64,000 nt of DNA from NCBI RefSeq assembly GCF_048773025.1, contig NC_133559.1, forward strand, positions 24,768,501 through 24,832,500, written 5' to 3'. Position numbers and translations under genes: made by a program. Source of the stretch: Camelus bactrianus. Its lineage: Eukaryota > Chordata > Mammalia > Artiodactyla > Camelidae. The notes beneath the pieces were generated by a model. It did no database searches. It had not been told where the DNA came from and saw only the letters and a list, made by a program, of their open reading frames with translations. Below, one piece after another: positions 54,036 through 64,000 of the stretch. Positions within the stretch are counted from its first letter, which is position 1, and every line of letters starts with the position of its first letter.

Positions 54036-56366
54036 TCAGACAGCATCTCATGTGTTCATAGTCTCCATAAATAGATAGAAAACCATTGAGCCTAAAATTA
54101 TATATTAACCTTTTCTTATTCTCTACAGAATCCATATGCAGGGCTAGACCCCCAAGTAAGAGCTCAGCAAATACTCATTTAATAGCATTTGATGCTCTTC
54201 ACCCTCAGAGACATAACCAAGAAGAAATAACAAGTCCTTCTCAAAATAGGCAGCATCTTTATTGTCTTCACCCTTTTCCCTCCCTCATGAAATTCTGGAT
54301 CTCTAAAATATCACAGCGACTTTTTGGTTCTGAGTGCTGATAAGAAATACCCACGTGTTTGGCTAGCTTGAAGGTCAGATGGCATCCGGGCCTCAAGCCA
54401 ATGAATCCAGCTGGTGAAAATTCAAGCTGTCACACACTTGTTGCTAGCCCTGGTTTTCTAGCTCCTTCATCACGAATTATTAGATGATTTATAATAATGA
54501 AGCGCTGCATGAGCAATCGGTTTTAAAACCAAAATCGCCAACCAGGAGAGATGTCATGACTTGATGGGCTAAATTTAAGACCATGAGAACCACACTCTAG
54601 AACTGGCTGCCATGCATCCTCTCTGGACCTTCATTTCTTCACTGGTAACAGAGGGTCATAGCCCTGCCCTCCTCCTAAGGGCCCTGCCAGGCTGGGCTGA
54701 TTGTGGACGACCCTGCAGATGTAGTGGTAATAGTCTGTAAGCATCTCCATTTCTTTTGGCTCCATCATATTAAGCCGTGCTGGTGTGTGATATTCTGAGA
54801 CAGAGAAACGTGCTGTGCTATTACGTGTGAGAATAAAACTGCTTTGTTTTTTTTAATTTGCTTTAAGGCCATATCAACCAGCTATGAAATCAAGCTGATA
54901 TTTACTACTAAATACACAGTGAAAAATTGTATAACATATGCTGATGAGCTTTTTTTGTTTGTTTCACCATTTCAGTGTGAAATTACTGAAACCAGAAACT
55001 CTAATTATAGCAGTCTTTTTGCTCTGATGTCCCACTGCTGAACAGCACGTGAAAACAGGAGATTCACATTATTCTTTTTTAACGTTGACCCGTGACATGT
55101 TTGTCAGGATAGAATCTTGCCAACACTGCTGAGCACCAAGTAAAATTCTAGGTCTTTGAGGAACCGGCTGTTCTGCAGGACTTGGATGTTATTTTGATTT
55201 ATTTCTAAAAGTTTGGTTTTTTTTTTTTTTAACAGTTTTTCACTAAAGTTAGTTTTCCCCCACTTTACAGATGCCTTAAAATAATCTGGTGTTGAAAAGT
55301 CTTCCAACAGCTGCCAGCTTGCCTGTGAGGTGGGGAGGCTGCTCTCTCCAGGGTGAAGCGGCACTCAGTGCAAACAAATGTTTAGAACCGGGGGAGACAG
55401 CAGACAAAGGAAAGCCCTAGCACTTACGCATTGACTATAGCAAGGAGAGACCTCTTCCAGCCATAAATCCCTCAGCGTTCTGCAGCAGATTGATGACTGA
55501 CTGCTCCTAAGAAGACAGCAGTCTCATACATGGTCTGTAGTAAGAAGTGGAACATAACTCACAAAAGATGTTCTTTCAAACCTCAGGCTGCAATTACCAT
55601 GGAGAAGGGGAGCGGAGCTTCAGCTTTGTAACCAGAGCCTCAACAACATAATGTGAGTCCAGGGCTCAAGGATGACAGTCTTAGAGGGAACAGCTGCCTT
55701 CTGCTCCCCAGGGCTGCCTCATTCCCCAGATGGGACAAGTGACGCCTGGGTGCACAGAATCTGTGACATTTGTTCACTGCTTATGGCGCCTGGATGAAAA
55801 GTGCTTAAAGGCATGTTGGTGATTACTAATTATTATTATAATAATACCGTGGCAAGAAGGTCTGTTGGCCTTTAGCAGATAGCAGCTTCTATAATACCCT
55901 GCTTTGATGTGAGAAGCTTCCAAGCATCAGTGGTTGACATAATTTTGGTTGGCTTTCACAATCAGCTGTGGTCATTATGGTGCCTCCCCTAACATAACCC
56001 CAAGGAGCAATTCGCGTATTTCTGTGTGGGTCAGTCACTGAATCATTCATCAAGAATTGGAGCCACTGGTGTGGCAGGTCTTGTGGGTGTTACCAACCTG
56101 CTGGTCCATCTCTCTCTCCATCTTCTGATGGTTTCAGGGTAAAAAAGAAAATATTTTCCCTCACATTTGGATTCAGACTACTTGAAATTGAAAAGCCCAT
56201 GGCTTGTCTTCATTGAATTAAGAAAGCCTTTAGTTAGCCTAGGAGTAAAAATGGAAAGGAGAGGAAAAAAGAGTTTGGGGAAATCTCGAGTTAATTTGAT
56301 TATTTTAACAATTCCTGGGCCCCCACTATGGCCAGACATTGGAGATATAAGGATACAAAGTTGTTG
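54036..56366. other. repeat-poor block, possible conserved non-coding cluster
   Basis: No interspersed repeat is recognised over about 2.3 kb, one of the longest such stretches in the window. AT-rich homeodomain-type motifs recur: CACGAATTATTAGATGATTT near 54471, GGTTTTAAAACCAAAATCGC near 54519, GATTACTAATTATTATTATA near 55820. Short frames have no relatives. No promoter or gene is recognised. Confidence 0.35.
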
Positions 56367-56514
56367 TAATGGGAAAGAGTCTGAAAAAAAAATATATATA
56401 TATATGTATGTATGTATATAACTGAATTGCTTTGCTCTACACCTGAAACTAACATTGTAAATCCACAACGTTTCAATAAAAAAATAAGAATTAAAAAAAA
56501 AGAAAGAAAGAGAA
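56367..56514 (+). mobile_element. young, short LINE-1 3' tail with target duplication
   Basis: GATACAAAGTTGTTG (56352-56366) and GATACAAAGTCGTTG (56515-56529) form a 15-bp target duplication with one mismatch. The insert begins with TAATGGGAAAGAGTCTG and ends with CACCTGAAACTAACATTGTA, GTTTCAATAAAAAAATAAG and an A-rich tail. An internal (TA)n/(TATG)n run lies at 56391-56419. Confidence 0.95.
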
Positions 56515-56529
56515 GATACAAAGTCGTTG

Positions 56530-57194
56530 AGGAGACTCAGGCTGGGAGGGATGGTCAGACAAACTGACAAGTGCCATGAAGAGCCATGTGTGCAGTGACA
56601 CATACTGAGAACAGTAGGGGCACAGGAGAGAAAAAGACTCTTCTATCAGAAGGGGCGCAAGTCAGTCAGAAAAAGTCAAAGGAAGGGATAGGAGCTAAAT
56701 CTTGAAAAATGGATGCAATGGATCCTCCAAGCTCTGAAACTGCCCACTTTCCAGGCAGGAGCAGCAATAGGAGCAAGAGTGTGGAGGTGAGAAACAGACC
56801 AGTCTGTGGTCAAAAAGAAAACCGAGTCAGAATTCTCAGAAATGCCTAAATCTTGTGACTCTGTGCTCAGCAGGCCCACCGATCTCCTGCCTCAGTTCCG
56901 TCCAGGACTTCCTCACACAGCATCTCTGTGGAGCCTTCTGGCTCCTTTGAATTCCTACAGCAGCTGCCTGTTAGTGCCATTTATCTGGCATTCCCATCCT
57001 TTTTCCCACTTCAACCACTGCACTGCACCCCCGGCCCCCATGGTGAGCAACCTGAGGGCAGGGACGCAGTAGCTGAGTACAGCGCCTTAAGCTTCGCTGT
57101 TACTCCATTTGAACAGACCTGCTCTGTTTGATTCACTATGGTCTGTGTACATAGAGACCCATAGTAGGCGTTTTTCCCTGATTTTGTGTTTTTT
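56530..57194. other. single-copy DNA, no gene seen
   Basis: No repeat is recognised. The frames at 56676-57131 overlap on both strands and have no relatives. Confidence 0.45.
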
Positions 57195-57304
57195 ATTTTG
57201 AAATCTAAAAATTTACAGAAAAGTTGTAAAAGTAGTACTTGAAGTTCCTTATACCTTCCACTCAGTTTACCAGTTGTTACCATTTTATCACATCTGCCTT
57301 ATTC

Positions 57305-57352
<48 letters not shown>

Positions 57353-57482
57353 TTTTTTCCTGAACCATTTGAAAGTTGCAGACATGATGCCTCCTTACTC
57401 CTTGATCCTTCAGTACGTATTTACATATTTCCTATAAACAAGGACATTGCCTTACACCATTCAACCATCAAGATCAGAAAGT
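57195..57482 (-). mobile_element. old LINE-1 (L1M, L1MC/L1MD-like) 3' region, part 1
   Basis: TTTACAGAAAAGTTGTAAAA, CTTATACCTTCCACTCAGTT and GTTACCATTTTATCACATCT match the antisense L1M 3' region. A pure (CA)n tract lies at 57307-57347. A SINE follows at 57483. Confidence 0.75.
57307..57347. repeat. (CA)n microsatellite
   Basis: About 20 uninterrupted CA units lie within the old L1 3' region. Confidence 0.97.
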
Positions 57483-57635
57483 CAGGGGAGGGTAAAGCTC
57501 AGTGGCAGAGTGTGTGCTTAGCATGCACGAGGTCCTGGGTTCAATCCCCAGTACCTCTGGTAAAAATAAATAAATACATCTAATCTCAATCACCACCTCC
57601 ACCCCCCGCAGAAAAAAGAACAACAACAACAACAA
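57483..57635 (+). mobile_element. tRNA-Ala-derived SINE (camelid Vic-1 type), copy 6
   Basis: A perfect 13-bp target duplication AAGATCAGAAAGT flanks it (57470-57482, 57636-57648). Box A (TAAAGCTCAGTGGCAGAG), the AGC anticodon region (GCTTAGCATGC) and box B (GGTTCAATCCC) are present. The body ends in an (AAC)n tail. This is the cleanest insertion of the six. Confidence 0.98.
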
Positions 57636-57648
57636 AAGATCAGAAAGT

Positions 57649-58067
57649 TAACATCGAGCCAACAGGACCGTTAATTCACAGATCTCATTCAAATTCACCT
57701 TTCGAGCCAGTAATAGCCTATATAGGTCCAGGTCCTTTGTAATTACCATTTCTCTTTAGTTGCCTCCATTTTGGAAAAGTTCCTTGGTTTTCCCTTTATT
57801 TTTTCCCTTCTTTTTCATGACCTTGACATTTCTTGAAGCACTTTATCGAATGTCCTGCAGTTTGGGTTTGTCTGATGCCTCCTCGTGATTGATGGGTTTG
57901 CAGCAAGAGTCCCTCAGAAGTAATGCCGTGCTCCTCTCCTTGCATCGGATCAGGAGCCACATGACGCCAATGTGACCCATTACTAACCTTCCTGTGACAT
58001 TTGGTGAAGATGGTGTCTTACAGGATTCTCTGCTGTGTCATTCCTAAGTGTCCTGTGAAGAAATGTC
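57649..58067 (-). mobile_element. old LINE-1 (L1M) 3' region, part 2
   Basis: TTTTCATGACCTTGACATTT, GTTTGGGTTTGTCTGATGCC, GGAGCCACATGACGCCAATG and GATGGTGTCTTACAGGATTC continue the element begun at 57195. It stops where a younger L1 is inserted. Confidence 0.8.
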
Positions 58068-59060
58068 TTGTTTTTTAATTGAAGTACAGTCAGTTACCAT
58101 GTGTCAGTTTCTGGTGTACAGCACAATGACCCAGTCAAGCATATACATACATATATTTATTTTCATATTCTTTTTAATTAAAGGTTATTACAAGATATTG
58201 AATATAGTTCCCTGGGCTGTACAGTAGCAATTTTTAAAAATCTGTTTTTATATATAGTGGCTAACATTTGCAAATCTCAAACTCCCAATTTATCCCTTCC
58301 TACTCTCTTTCCCCTGGTAACCATAAGACTGTTTACTATGTCTGCACGTCTGTTTCTGTTTTGTAGATGAGTTCATTAGTGTCCTCTTTTTCTCTTTTTT
58401 TTAGATTTCACATAGGAGTGATATCATACGGTATTTTTCTTTCTCTTTCTGGGTTACCGCACTTAGAATGATGATCTCTAGGTCCATCCATGTTTCTGCA
58501 AATGGCATTATTTTATTCTTTGTTATGGCTGAGTTGTATTCCATTGTGTAAATATACCACAGTTTCTTTATTCAGTCATCTGTCGATGGACATTTAAGTT
58601 GTTTCCACATCTTGGCTACTGTATATAGTGCTGCTATGAACATTGGGGTGCATGTATCTTTTCGAATTAGAGTTCCCTCCAGAAAAATGCCCAGGAGTGG
58701 GATTCGTGGATCATATGGTAAGTCCATTTTAAGTTTTTTGAAGAATCTCCATACTGTTTTCCATAATGGCTGCACCAAATTACATTCCCACCAACAGTAT
58801 AGGAGGGTTCCCTTTTCTCCACAGCCTCTCCAGCATTTAGCATTTGTGGACTTTCTAATGATAGCCATTCTGACTGGTGTGAGGTGATACCTCATTATAG
58901 TTTTGATTTGCATTTCTCTGATAATTGGTGATATTGAGCATTTTTTCATGTGCCTATTGGCCATTTTTATGTCATCTTAAGTCTTCATTGGAGAATTGCT
59001 TGTTCAGGTCTTCTGCCCATTTTGGGGTTGGGTTGTTTGTTTTTTTGTTATTAAACTGTA
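58068..59060 (-). mobile_element. young 5'-truncated LINE-1, about 1 kb
   Basis: The plus strand begins with the reverse complement of the L1 tail (TTTTTTAATTGAAGTACAGT), then TCTGGTGTACAGCACAATGA, GATCTCTAGGTCCATCCATG and GTGTGAGGTGATACCTCATT, and stops near 59060. Possible diverged target copies are AAGAAATGTCTTG (58055-58067) and AAGATGTTCCTG (59061 on). It carries a 130-codon remnant of ORF2. Confidence 0.92.
58572..58964 (-). pseudogene. LINE-1 ORF2p C-terminal remnant
   Basis: The 130-codon frame encodes the conserved C-terminal part of LINE-1 ORF2p. Landmarks are [11 protein letters not shown] at residues 24-34, the cysteine-rich [19 protein letters not shown] at residues 44-62 and [16 protein letters not shown] at residues 83-98. 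The endonuclease and reverse transcriptase domains are missing because the insertion is 5'-truncated, so no active protein can be made. The ATG is only the first internal methionine. Confidence 0.92.
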
Positions 59061-59480
59061 TGCAAGATGTTCCTGTCTCACCTTTTATGTCTCCTACCCC
59101 AGGCCTAGAGCCAACCATTTCTCTAAGGAGCCCTGGTTCCATTAAATGGAGAATAATAGAGGCCAAGTTCTGCAAGCTAGGTGTGCTTATTGCTAACAGG
59201 ATATCTTTGCTTCTGTTCCTCTCAGCAGATAGAACTAGGAAATACAAGTATATATCCATCCACATATTTGTACGTGTGTATTCATATATGACATACATGT
59301 CTGAGTGTGTATATATATGAATACACCCACATAGACATCTACACACATTTATATCTCTTTCTACATCCATGTCTACATAAAGCTATGCATTCACATTGAT
59401 TCCTCTACTCACACTTTAACCTTAACCACAGGATTTATTCTAACCTTTCCCTTTTCCGTATTTGTAATTCCCTTCTGAGA
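59061..59480 (-). mobile_element. probable continuation of the old LINE-1 (L1M) 3' region
   Basis: AAGGAGCCCTGGTTCCATTA, GGTGTGCTTATTGCTAACAG and CAGATAGAACTAGGAAATAC, followed by TA-rich runs, are a motif set I associate with old L1 3' sequences. It would join the parts at 57195 and 57649. The assignment is tentative. Confidence 0.45.
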
Positions 59481-59482
59481 GC

Positions 59483-59509
59483 AAAAAAAAAAAAAAAAAA
59501 AAAAAAAAA
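59483..59509. repeat. A27 homopolymer
   Basis: A pure run of 27 A bases follows the L1-derived region. It may be a slipped tail of an unseen insertion or an expanded A-tract. Confidence 0.97.
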
Positions 59510-60709
59510 TCCTCAGTGCATTTACCTGTTTGCTCAATCATCCCTGTACGTCACCAGTCCCCCAGCTGCACTGGCCAAAATTTGTCCTCTGACTGTGAGC
59601 CCCCTAAACAGGCAAATCCCTTCCCCTGCCATGGAAGGACTTTAAATCAGCAATGACTTGCATGATCAGAATGAACACCCTCTGAGTGAATTCTGACCAC
59701 TTCTGCCACTGCCTAGACTCAGAATCAACAGGGAAGAATCACAAGGTTGACTTTTCCTGGTGTTGCTTAGCAGAGTGAAGTTATTTTCTTCTTTGCCATG
59801 GCAGTGACCACTTTCAATGTGGAATTTTCTTTCCTGTTTGCTCCTCTCTGCTTCTCTCATCACTCACGGGATAGTAAAAGGATTAACTGAATCTGTTCAA
59901 AGATGCATAGTGCTCCAAGCTTCTCCTAGGAAGAGTGCATTATACATATTATACAGCTGGAAAAACCAGAGCTGGAGACCAGAGGTCAGCAGATCCCTCC
60001 CCACAGCTGCCAGATGATTGGCTCTTGTAGTGCATTCTCAGGGACACAACTGCACACCCTAGATACACATCTTTAATCATCTTCACCTCCTCCTGCCTCT
60101 CCTCCCCCCACGCCCATGGCAAATTGTAACCTTGGAGGCGGTGAGTTCTTTCCAGAGGCAGCTGCCACGTCAGTTTCTCCTTGATGTGTTGCCTGCCCCG
60201 AGCACATCCTTATTGTTCTGTGAGGCAGGGGAAATCCTATTCTGCCATCTAAATCATCCTGATGCATTTAGATCTTTCCTTACAGAGTTTTCAAAACCAG
60301 ATAGTCATGTCACACCACATTTACCACGTGAAGTTAAAAATCCCGTTTCTAAAACGCCTCTCAACACTCTCACAATTTACATTGGTAGGGAAAGTGGATA
60401 ATAACGGGACCCACAGTCTTTCAGTCTAGAACTGACTTTGTCTTACAAGAGCAAGGAGAGCTGCCTGGTGACGCAGTGCATCACTGTGCATCAACTTTGT
60501 TTACAGCCAAGGCTGGAGTAAAGGAACAGATGGTAAGAAAATCGGATTTAAGGAAGGGACAGATGCGCCTGCGTCGGGGAGCTCAGTAAATCTCTTGGCT
60601 TCTGGTTTGCATGCAGGGCTGAAGTCTAGCTCCCCACGGCAGTCCCGCCCCAGTTCACTGCTGCTTTTGACTGTTGCATCTTGTCTCTGAGGATGGTTAA
60701 TACAGCCCA
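59510..60709. other. single-copy DNA, no gene seen
   Basis: No repeat is recognised. A weak acceptor/donor pair would define a 26-base segment at 60507-60532, too weak to call. Short frames have no relatives. Confidence 0.45.
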
Positions 60710-60929
60710 TTACAAGCGTTTATCTCATTCCTCCCACGGGGAATGTGTCTTCCCAGGGATTCGTATGTTCCCTATCCTTTTATGGAAAGTAGTCTCTTTA
60801 TCATCCATGTGATTGTGTATCTAAAATTTCAGGAATATTTAAGCTGTTAACCCTGCTTGTCTATAGAAGATAGGATTATATTTCTATGATCTTAGAAATG
60901 TTTACAATGAGCATATGTAAGAAGAAGAA

Positions 60930-60951
60930 TAAGCATAAACATTTATGCTTA
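60930..60951. repeat. perfect 10-bp inverted repeat with 2-base spacer
   Basis: TAAGCATAAA (60930-60939), CA, TTTATGCTTA (60942-60951). The arms are exact reverse complements. Confidence 0.97.
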
Positions 60952-61192
60952 ACCCATTATTAAGCACACCCTCCCCCCCCTCGTGTTTTAATCATCTCTC
61001 TTCGGCGCTTTTCTCTGTGAGGGCAAAATAATCTTAAGATGCTAACGTCCAGGGTATATAAAATAGCTATTATAAATGTTATAGTAAAGCTGCCGGGCCA
61101 ACTCCCACTCCCCCCTAAAGGGAAGTGTAAGTTATACTCCAGTTAAGAGTTACATTTGCTCCTTCAGGGAGGTAAGGGGGGAAAACACACAC

Positions 61193-61282
61193 ATTCTGTC
61201 CCAGTGATGTATGGCTGGATTTAACACGCATTTATGCTATTTAACATAATTCCGTCTCAGTGATGTATGTTTGGATTTAACA
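61193..61282. repeat. imperfect direct duplication, 56-bp period
   Basis: Two 34-base units at 61193-61226 and 61249-61282 share 30 of 34 bases, including the exact core CAGTGATGTATG. A 22-base spacer separates them. Confidence 0.95.
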
Positions 61283-61330
61283 GCCCCAATTGTCTGATGC
61301 TGGGCTTGAGTTATAAACATTTTTTTTTTC

Positions 61331-62279
61331 AAAATGCTTTTACAGCAATCCTAGGACCGTCATAGCCACCGCCACAAGTCACTTCCCTGCAGAAACGTGT
61401 ACCATGACCAGAAACCGCACCCATTCCTGCGTTTGGCAGTTTGTCACTCCTGGGCAACGTCAAGTTCTGTGAAAGTCATGCTTTTTAGATTTATCCTGAG
61501 AGAAAGCTGGGACCACTTACGTAAAAATGCTACATATTATAGGAATAGTTCCTGACGAAATAATCACAAGATAAAAATCAGAGTATCTTACAGAACTGAC
61601 CGCAAAGCACCCCTGAAAGTGGTTTAAGTGACACCATCGGAACTGGTTTGACTCAACTCTAGCCTCTCGGTAGGTGCAAGGCCAGCGGCAGCTCTTTGGG
61701 CCTGAGGGTGGTTCTGTTGGGTGGCACTCAGGCTCCCTCTTCAAATTAACTCTCTGGGCATGCCTTACCAGCACCCTGCAGCACACCTAGGGTGGAACGC
61801 TGGGACTTCCAGTTGCTCTGATGTCCAGTATGACCCCTTCCCCAATCTCCAGAAAGGCAATGTTAGGATCAGAGGCCTGTGGCTTGCTGGCACCCCCAGT
61901 CTCCCCCAGCGCATGGGTTCTGGCCTGTGTTGGTGCAGCCTCCTCACCCGGTAAGCAGAGGACATGGAGGGGGCCCCACGCCTGGTAATACAAAGAGGGC
62001 TCCTTAGTGACAATTTACCATTTCTGCTGTAAGTGAGCCGTGTTCTTTCACTTTACACAGTTACAGAGCATCTGTGTCTGCCACCGCCTCCGATTCTCTG
62101 GCTCCAACGCGCTATAGTAACCAAGCCAGGGAAACAGCCACCCCCAAGAAATCTCGGGAAGAACCCACTGTGGATACCTGTTCACAGCCACCAGTTAGGA
62201 GGCCATTTGTTATGCCTCCCTCTTGGCAACCTTTTCTGTGCCTGATGCAAATATACCCTCCCCTCAGTGGGGCTCAGAC
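61331..62279. other. single-copy DNA, no gene seen
   Basis: Frames at 61721-62013 overlap on both strands. The 79-codon plus-strand frame at 62074-62313 is polar and open but runs into an L1 tail and has no relatives. No repeat is recognised. Confidence 0.45.
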
Positions 62280-62520
62280 TTCTGTTTGCATGGGATGGAC
62301 CTTAAGGACATAGTGGATGGGCCTTGAGGGCATTATGCTAGGTGAAATAAGTCAGAGAGAGACAAAATAGCATATGATCTCACTTATATGTGAAATCTAA
62401 ACAAAGAAAATAAAGTCTGCCCCTATAGATACAGAGATCAGGTTGGTGGTTGGGGACAGGGAAGTGGGTGAACTGGGTGAAGGGGGTCAAAAGGTACAAA
62501 CTCGTCTCCCCTCAACCATT
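62280..62520 (+). mobile_element. LINE-1 ORF2 end / 3' fragment
   Basis: GGATGGGCCTTGAGGGCATT, ATGCTAGGTGAAATAAGTCA, GATCTCACTTATATGTGAAA and GATCAGGTTGGTGGTTGGGG match the sense end of LINE-1 ORF2 and the start of its 3' region. No frame survives. The age is intermediate. Confidence 0.8.
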
Positions 62521-63504
62521 TAGATTCAGTGGGTCCAAGGTAGAGCCCAGGAACAGGCTCATATGTGAAGCTGATCACCATGGGTGTTTGGGAAAAGGCC
62601 CTGAATAGTAGTTTGTCTTTTTCTCTGTTCACTTTATACAATTCCCCTCCTCTTACTTACTTTAAATATCCTAGTGCTTTAATTATGACCTATGTACTAA
62701 TGCCTTCCAAGTCTATATGTCTGCAGCCCTGACCTTTCTCTTGAATGCTGGGTTTAAATTTGCATCAACCAGCAGATATTTCTCCTTTAATGTATTGTAG
62801 ATACTTTCAAAACACTTTCAAAATATAATAATGAAAAGATATTTCCTCCCAAGACATTTAAAATTAAAGGCTACTCTTCGAGGCCCATTTAAGTAACAAA
62901 AGCCCAGTTTGACCAAAATGTGGAATCCACCAGAGTAGAGAGAAACTTGTTTGCATTTCTTATAAACTTAAAACAAAAATTGTTGCAAATGGCTGAACAA
63001 CCTATAACACCAAGACCAGAAAGCAGTTTGCTTCCACAGTCTATACATTAGGGACAAACATCATCTCTTCTGCTGAAGACATGATCAGATATTCAAATAT
63101 TTCATCATCCTTTAGTGAAATTTTGCCTTGTTTCCCCAAGACAAAGACAGCTCTGCGAGGGCAGTGTTGGACGCTGTGGGTACTCACTATCTGCTGACTT
63201 GCTTCTCTACTGCTTCTCAAAGGACAGTGGTGAAAATTCCCACTTGAGATCCTGAGTTATCACAGCCACGTGAGGATTCAGATCCGTAGTCGTAATCAGG
63301 CTCCTTTTGTTGCAAGGAGCAGAAATCCCTTCAGTTCAAAGTTTCTTGTCAGGTTACAGTGCAACTGAGAAAAACAGGAACAGTGGCCCCAGAGGGGGAC
63401 TTGACATCTTCAGAACTTAAGGTGAGCACCACCAATAAAGGGTCTCGCAAACCGACTGCCGGTCGGGGCCAGACGCAGCTCTGCGCCCTGCCTGTGCTCA
63501 CCCA
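62521..63504. other. mostly single-copy DNA, no gene seen
   Basis: A weak MER5A-like patch lies at about 62540-62590. A perfect octamer ATTTGCAT occurs at 62758-62765. The block 62620-63120 is AT-rich. No coding gene is recognised. Confidence 0.4.
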
Positions 63505-63655
63505 TTGAGTCTTCACGACAGCCTCATAATAAGCGTTATATTGTCCCTGCTTTACAGAGGGGGAAACTGAGGCGTAGAGGGCTAACTGAACGTATCTCGG
63601 CTGCTCTGGCTCCAGGGCCGTGTTCTTTCCACCATGCGATGCAGCAGCTCTCCAG
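63505..63655 (-). mobile_element. MIR SINE, antisense
   Basis: TTCACGACAGCCTCATAATA, CCCTGCTTTACAGAGGGGGA, AACTGAGGCGTAGAGGGCTA and CCGTGTTCTTTCCACCATGC follow reverse-complement MIR. Confidence 0.85.
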
Positions 63656-64000
63656 GTGGTCCCCGGTGCAGACCACATGGGGCTTCCCGGTGGTGGTGGC
63701 TCAGTGACTCCCTGGTTGGTGTCCCCTGCTATTGCTACTTCCAACTGATTCTGTGTCCGTGCCCTTAAGATTTTCATGCACTCCCTCCGCGCAGGTGCGT
63801 TGAGTGTGATGTCGCTGGTGGTGGTAGGCGTGGTGTATTTGGCAGGTGACTGGGCAGCGTTGGTGCCTTGGTGGGGTATACAGGAGCTGTCGCATCATTG
63901 GAACTTACAGAAACGCAGAGATATCACCACAGTATGACAAAGCAGGAGAGACGACGGCAAGCCAGGGGACAGAACAGTAATAAAATCAGATACCCTCTTA
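63656..64000. other. single-copy DNA, no gene seen
   Basis: The block is moderately GC-rich with a few CpGs. The 142-codon frame at 63349-63777 (minus) runs through the MIR and has no relatives. Confidence 0.45.

Larger units (their letters stand above)
60710..61330. other. repeat-poor block with palindrome and partial duplication
   Basis: No repeat family is recognised. The block contains a 10-bp palindromic pair at 60930-60951 and a 34-bp unit repeated at 61193 and 61249. It is AT-rich with TAAG/TTAA-type motifs. It may be conserved non-coding DNA; no gene is visible. Confidence 0.35.

Noticed and set aside
56178-56603. 141-codon minus-strand frame
   Set aside because: It crosses a young L1 tail and its TA-rich microsatellite; the hydrophobic stretch is translated low-complexity DNA.
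62074-62313. 79-codon polar open frame
   Set aside because: It continues into an L1 tail, has no known relatives and no splice sites. A processed pseudogene was considered but no parent gene is recognised.
63349-63777. 142-codon minus-strand frame
   Set aside because: It is read straight through an antisense MIR and matches no protein family.
1-64000. Search for CRISPR arrays, operons, prophage or plasmid features
   Set aside because: The repeat content, splice-like motifs and lack of dense coding show vertebrate nuclear DNA. No spaced direct-repeat array or operon is present.

Overview
This window looks like ordinary mammalian intergenic or intronic DNA, and the best lineage call is a camelid (alpaca, llama or camel). 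The lineage marker is a tRNA-Ala(AGC)-headed SINE present six times (1511, 26407, 46191, 50442, 53043, 57483). From memory it matches the camelid Vic-1 family and not the tRNA-Glu SINEs of ruminants, whales and pigs. Several 5'-truncated LINE-1 copies with cetartiodactyl-type 3' ends, some with intact target-site duplications, fit the same lineage. Deeper layers are general placental or mammalian repeats: MIR, L2, old L1M/L1ME, MER20, MER5A, MER2, a GGTCGGCAAACT-type hAT MITE and an MLT2-type LTR fossil.

I recognise no protein-coding gene, functional RNA gene, CRISPR array or bacterial/viral operon. Open frames on both strands are short (at most about 157 codons), overlap each other, often run through repeats and resemble no family I know. 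The exceptions are two LINE-1 ORF2 remnants (a reverse-transcriptase YADD segment near 24.3-24.4 kb and a 130-codon C-terminal piece at 58572-58964, both minus strand). Two places (2746-2884 and 32513-32580) have a plausible acceptor, an open frame and a consensus donor; they are only exon candidates.

Layout: 0.3-2.35 kb is a nest of old L1 with an LTR-like fossil and a SINE inside it. 2.35-9.35 kb is mostly single-copy, with GC-rich stretches and a perfect 16-bp hairpin at 6834-6874. 9.35-17.8 kb alternates MIR, L2, old L1 and hAT fragments with single-copy DNA. 17.8-22.6 kb is repeat-poor with AT-rich, homeodomain-motif-rich blocks. 22.6-31.4 kb is repeat-dense (MER2, old repeats, MIR, SINE, four L1 pieces). 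32-38.5 kb is mixed, with a G-quadruplex motif, an MLT2 fossil and a double AP-1 site. 38.8-53.5 kb holds two younger L1 tails, old L1, L2, a second MER20 and three SINEs. 54-56.1 kb is a repeat-poor block that may be conserved non-coding DNA. 57.2-59.5 kb is an old L1 split by a SINE and a younger L1. 59.5-64 kb is mostly single-copy with an unusual palindrome and a 56-bp-period duplication near 61 kb.

Nothing here amounts to a new multi-gene system. What merits a second look is small-scale: motif clusters in repeat-poor blocks, inverted and tandem duplications, two exon candidates, and a few blocks that look repeated but that I cannot assign. All repeat family names come from memory of consensus sequences; a RepeatMasker run would settle them.
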